Positions 46,279 through 48,450 of a stretch of 48,450 nucleotides of DNA are shown here, one piece after another. The translations under genes were made by a program, and so were the position numbers. The stretch is from an uncultured Pelagibacteraceae bacterium (GTDB lineage: Bacteria > Pseudomonadota > Alphaproteobacteria > Pelagibacterales > AG-422-B15): positions 73,653-122,102 of the forward strand of contig CACIBF010000001.1 of the NCBI GenBank assembly GCA_902584815.1, given 5' to 3'. Positions within the stretch are counted from its first letter, which is position 1. Each line of letters starts with the position of its first letter. Under the pieces are notes generated by a model. It ran no database searches and was not told where the DNA came from. It saw only the letters and a program-made list of their open reading frames with translations.

Positions 46279-47373
46279 ATGGAAGTTCCTTACTTTGATC
46301 TTCACCGGCAATATGGAGTTTTAAAAAACGATTTAGAGAAAAAAGTATTGAGCTCTTTAAGATCAACTCAATATAGTCTCGGACCTGAAGTTGAATTATT
46401 TGAGAATAATTTCTCATATTTTATAGGAACAAATTATTGCACAGCTGTTAACACAGGAACAAGTGCTTTACATTTAGCTCTTCTTGCTTGTGGCATAGGG
46501 GCAGGCGATGAAGTAATTACAGTTTCAATGACATTTATTGCAACAGTAATGTCAATTTCTTATACGGGAGCGAAACCGGTTTTTGTTGATGTTTTTGAAG
46601 ATACACAATTAATGGATTATAGAAATATTGAAAAAAAAATAAATAATAGGACAAAAGCTATAGTAGTTGTTCATCTCTATGGTCAATGTGCAGAAATGGA
46701 TTCAATCAAAAAAATAGCAAAAAAGTATAATCTTAGAATTATAGAAGATTCATCTCAAGCGCATGGTGCAAAATTTAATAATTTTAATGCAGGTTCTATA
46801 GGTGATATTGGAACTTTTAGTTTTTATCCAGGAAAAAATTTAGGTGCAAGTGGAGAAGGTGGGGCAATTACAACAAACAATAAAAGATTTGACCAAAAAA
46901 TAAAAAACTTGAGAAACTGGTCACAGCCCAAAAGATATTATCACAATGAAATTTCATTTAACTATAGGATGGACTCAATTCAAGCCGCCACATTAAATGT
47001 AAAGCTTAAATATATTAAAAAATGGACAAATGATAGAAGAAGAATTGCAAAAACTTATCAATCTTTAATTAAGAATAGTAAATTTTCTATTACAATGGAA
47101 AATCCAAATAATTATCATGTTTATCATATATTTAGTTTGTTTTACAAAAGGAGAAATATTCTTCATAAATATTTAAATGCAAATGGTGTAGGAACAAATT
47201 TTCATTATCCTGTGCCTGCTCACTTACAAAAGCCATATCAAAAGTTAGGATATAAAAAAAATGACCTGCCCATAACAGAAAAGATTTCTAAAAGTCAATT
47301 ATCTATTCCTATTTTTCCTGAAATGAAAAAAAATGAAGTGGAATATGTTATTAAATTATTAAATAATTTTTAA
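46279..47373 (+). CDS. DegT/DnrJ/EryC1/StrS aminotransferase (sugar)
   Basis: This PLP-dependent sugar aminotransferase has 364 residues. It begins with VPYFDLHRQY; TGTSALHLALLACGIGAGDEV (spanning about 59-79) binds PLP phosphate, EDSSQAHGA (about 155-163) holds the pyridine Asp and Gln, and the PLP lysine is Lys186 in FYPGKNLGASGEGG. NYRMDSIQAATL (about 231-242) completes the family pattern. It should aminate the ketosugar made by the neighbouring dehydrogenase, as GnnB or WlbC do. It starts 2 bases after that gene and ends one base before the glycosyltransferase. Confidence 0.9.
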   Translation: MEVPYFDLHRQYGVLKNDLEKKVLSSLRSTQYSLGPEVELFENNFSYFIGTNYCTAVNTGTSALHLALLACGIGAGDEVITVSMTFIATVMSISYTGAKPVFVDVFEDTQLMDYRNIEKKINNRTKAIVVVHLYGQCAEMDSIKKIAKKYNLRIIEDSSQAHGAKFNNFNAGSIGDIGTFSFYPGKNLGASGEGGAITTNNKRFDQKIKNLRNWSQPKRYYHNEISFNYRMDSIQAATLNVKLKYIKKWTNDRRRIAKTYQSLIKNSKFSITMENPNNYHVYHIFSLFYKRRNILHKYLNANGVGTNFHYPVPAHLQKPYQKLGYKKNDLPITEKISKSQLSIPIFPEMKKNEVEYVIKLLNNF

Positions 47374-48441
47374 ATGAAAATTTTGCATGTATCTAACTTT
47401 GGAGATAAACATAATGGCAGGTTGTATTGGAATCAATGTTATAAAATTTCGAATGGCTTCATTAGAAATGGTCATAATGTATACAATTTTAGTGAAAGAG
47501 ATAAATCTAGATCTGACTTATTAAGCAAGTTTAATAATAACAAAAAGCTTCAACTTTCAATTCTTGAAACTGTCAAAATCTATCATCCAGATGTTGTCTT
47601 ATTGGGACATGCTGATAGAATACATTTAGAAACACTTGAGCAAATAAGAAGTATCAATCCGAGCATTAAAATCGCTGAATGGAATGTTGATAATTATATG
47701 CTTGACAATACTGAACACAAATTAAAAACAAGATCAAGATATCTCGATGGTATCTTTTCAACAACTGCAGATAATAAACTGTCTGAGTGTTTATCAGGAA
47801 ATTTCATTACCTTTTTTCCTAATATTGTAGACCAAACAATTGAAAAACTAAAAATTTTTAATAATTTTGAGCATAATAAAGATATTTTTTTTGCACTGTC
47901 TCATGGGGTAGGTACCGGTAAATTAAGAAAAAAAAACACAAAAAAAGAAATTAATGATCCAAGAGTTATTTTTGCAAAAGAAATAATTGCTGCAGACATA
48001 GAAGTAAAATGCAATTTTTTTGGATTTAACAATATTAGTCCTGTTTGGGCAGAAGAATTTAACAATGAAATCAGTTCGTGTTATATGGGCCTTTGTTTGC
48101 AAAGAAAGCCGCAATTAAAATATTGTTTATCAGATAGGATTGCACAATATGGAGGTAACGGACTTATGTTATTTATAGAGAAAGATACGCAATTTAATGA
48201 ATTTTTGAATGATAATGAAGAAGCGGTATTCTTTGATGACATCGATGACCTTCTAGAAAAAATAAATTATTATAAAAAAAATAAAGTTGAGTCCCTAAAA
48301 ATTGCTGAAGCTGGTTACAATAAACTTCATACATACTGTAATGAAAAAGTCGTAACAAATTATTTTCTTGATTGCTTGTTTAGTGAAAATCTAAACAATT
48401 TAAAAACAGAATATAGCTGGCCAATACACTTTTATAAGTAA
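47374..48441 (+). CDS. CgeB-like glycosyltransferase
   Basis: This 355-residue protein resembles GT-B glycosyltransferases of the CgeB/Glyco_trans_1 type. The N-terminus MKILHVSNFGDKHNGRLYW and the following DVVLLGHADRIHLETL form the acceptor domain (about 1-150); the C-terminal half has a donor-site region (LKYCLSDRIAQYGGNGLMLFIE and a late EAVFFDDIDDLLEKINYY). The acceptor and donor are unknown. It follows the aminotransferase with no gap, so it likely transfers the amino or formamido sugar made by this cluster. The 9 bases after the stop to the window end hold nothing recognisable. Confidence 0.78.
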   Translation: MKILHVSNFGDKHNGRLYWNQCYKISNGFIRNGHNVYNFSERDKSRSDLLSKFNNNKKLQLSILETVKIYHPDVVLLGHADRIHLETLEQIRSINPSIKIAEWNVDNYMLDNTEHKLKTRSRYLDGIFSTTADNKLSECLSGNFITFFPNIVDQTIEKLKIFNNFEHNKDIFFALSHGVGTGKLRKKNTKKEINDPRVIFAKEIIAADIEVKCNFFGFNNISPVWAEEFNNEISSCYMGLCLQRKPQLKYCLSDRIAQYGGNGLMLFIEKDTQFNEFLNDNEEAVFFDDIDDLLEKINYYKKNKVESLKIAEAGYNKLHTYCNEKVVTNYFLDCLFSENLNNLKTEYSWPIHFYK

Positions 48442-48450
48442 ATATTTGAT

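Noticed and set aside
1-48450. CRISPR array, insertion sequence, prophage, integrase site, tRNA or rRNA
   Set aside because: No spaced repeats, transposase, phage genes or tRNA-like GC-rich cloverleaf seen while reading both strands; gene content is continuous and core-like.

Overview
The window is a piece of an AT-rich, tightly packed alphaproteobacterial chromosome. No gap between genes exceeds about 125 bases, many genes overlap, and no tRNA, rRNA, insertion sequence, prophage or CRISPR array is visible. Gene order and families place it in Alphaproteobacteria: coaX-rnj-mce-DUF1467-proS-lolC/E-lolD-dnaE, rpsB-tsf-pyrH-frr-uppS-cdsA-dxr-bamA, ppiD-trpEGDC-lexA, a fused ispDF, ntrY-ntrX-trkA-dat-hflX, short ProRS and LpxI. 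Base composition and compaction suggest a streamlined (marine-type) lineage such as SAR11-, HIMB59- or low-GC SAR116-like cells. That placement is inference; no marker search was possible.

Layout. 1-9123 (+): end of coaX, then RNase J, methylmalonyl-CoA epimerase, a small membrane protein, ProRS, LolC/E-LolD and the replicative polymerase DnaE. 9124-20530 (+): a structured S2 leader, then translation factors (rpsB, tsf, frr), pyrH, and envelope genes (uppS, cdsA, dxr, bamA, skp, lpxD, fabZ, lpxA, lpxI). 20532-28391 (-): gltA, lexA with a matching SOS box, and the run ppiD-trpE-trpG-trpD-trpC. 28455-35166 (+): tpiA, secG, pyrG, kdsA, eno, ftsB, lipA, coq10/ratA. 35156-37237 (-): cinA/pncC, pgpA, ispDF. 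37289-43738 (+): ntrY, ntrX, trkA, dat, hflX. 43740-44471 (-): a secreted DUF3108-like protein. 44509-48441 (+): a small surface-sugar cluster (formyltransferase, Gfo/Idh dehydrogenase, DegT aminotransferase, CgeB-like glycosyltransferase).

How the genes work together. Much of the window serves the envelope. UppS, Dxr and IspDF make isoprenoid carriers. CdsA and PgpA make phospholipids. LpxD, FabZ, LpxA, LpxI and KdsA serve lipid A and Kdo. BamA, Skp, PpiD, SecG and LolCD assemble the outer membrane. The right-end cluster looks able to make an amino- or formamido-sugar and transfer it.

Most informative observations: (1) an rpsB leader whose two helices form an H-type pseudoknot that buries the ribosome-binding site; (2) hflX coding that starts upstream of any ATG/GTG/TTG, most simply at an ATT codon with a strong Shine-Dalgarno, plus a missing HflX C-terminal domain; (3) a pyrG promoter placed so that the mRNA should be leaderless; (4) a perfect GTTC-N7-GTTC SOS box overlapping the likely lexA -10; (5) compact signalling proteins (NtrY without PAS, NtrX without GAFTGA); (6) many genes excised from otherwise conserved order (rseP, lpxB, gltX/comEC, moaC/moeA, pdh-lpd, dusB/ntrBC, hfq). 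I found no clearly new multi-gene system; the sugar cluster is the least routine part.
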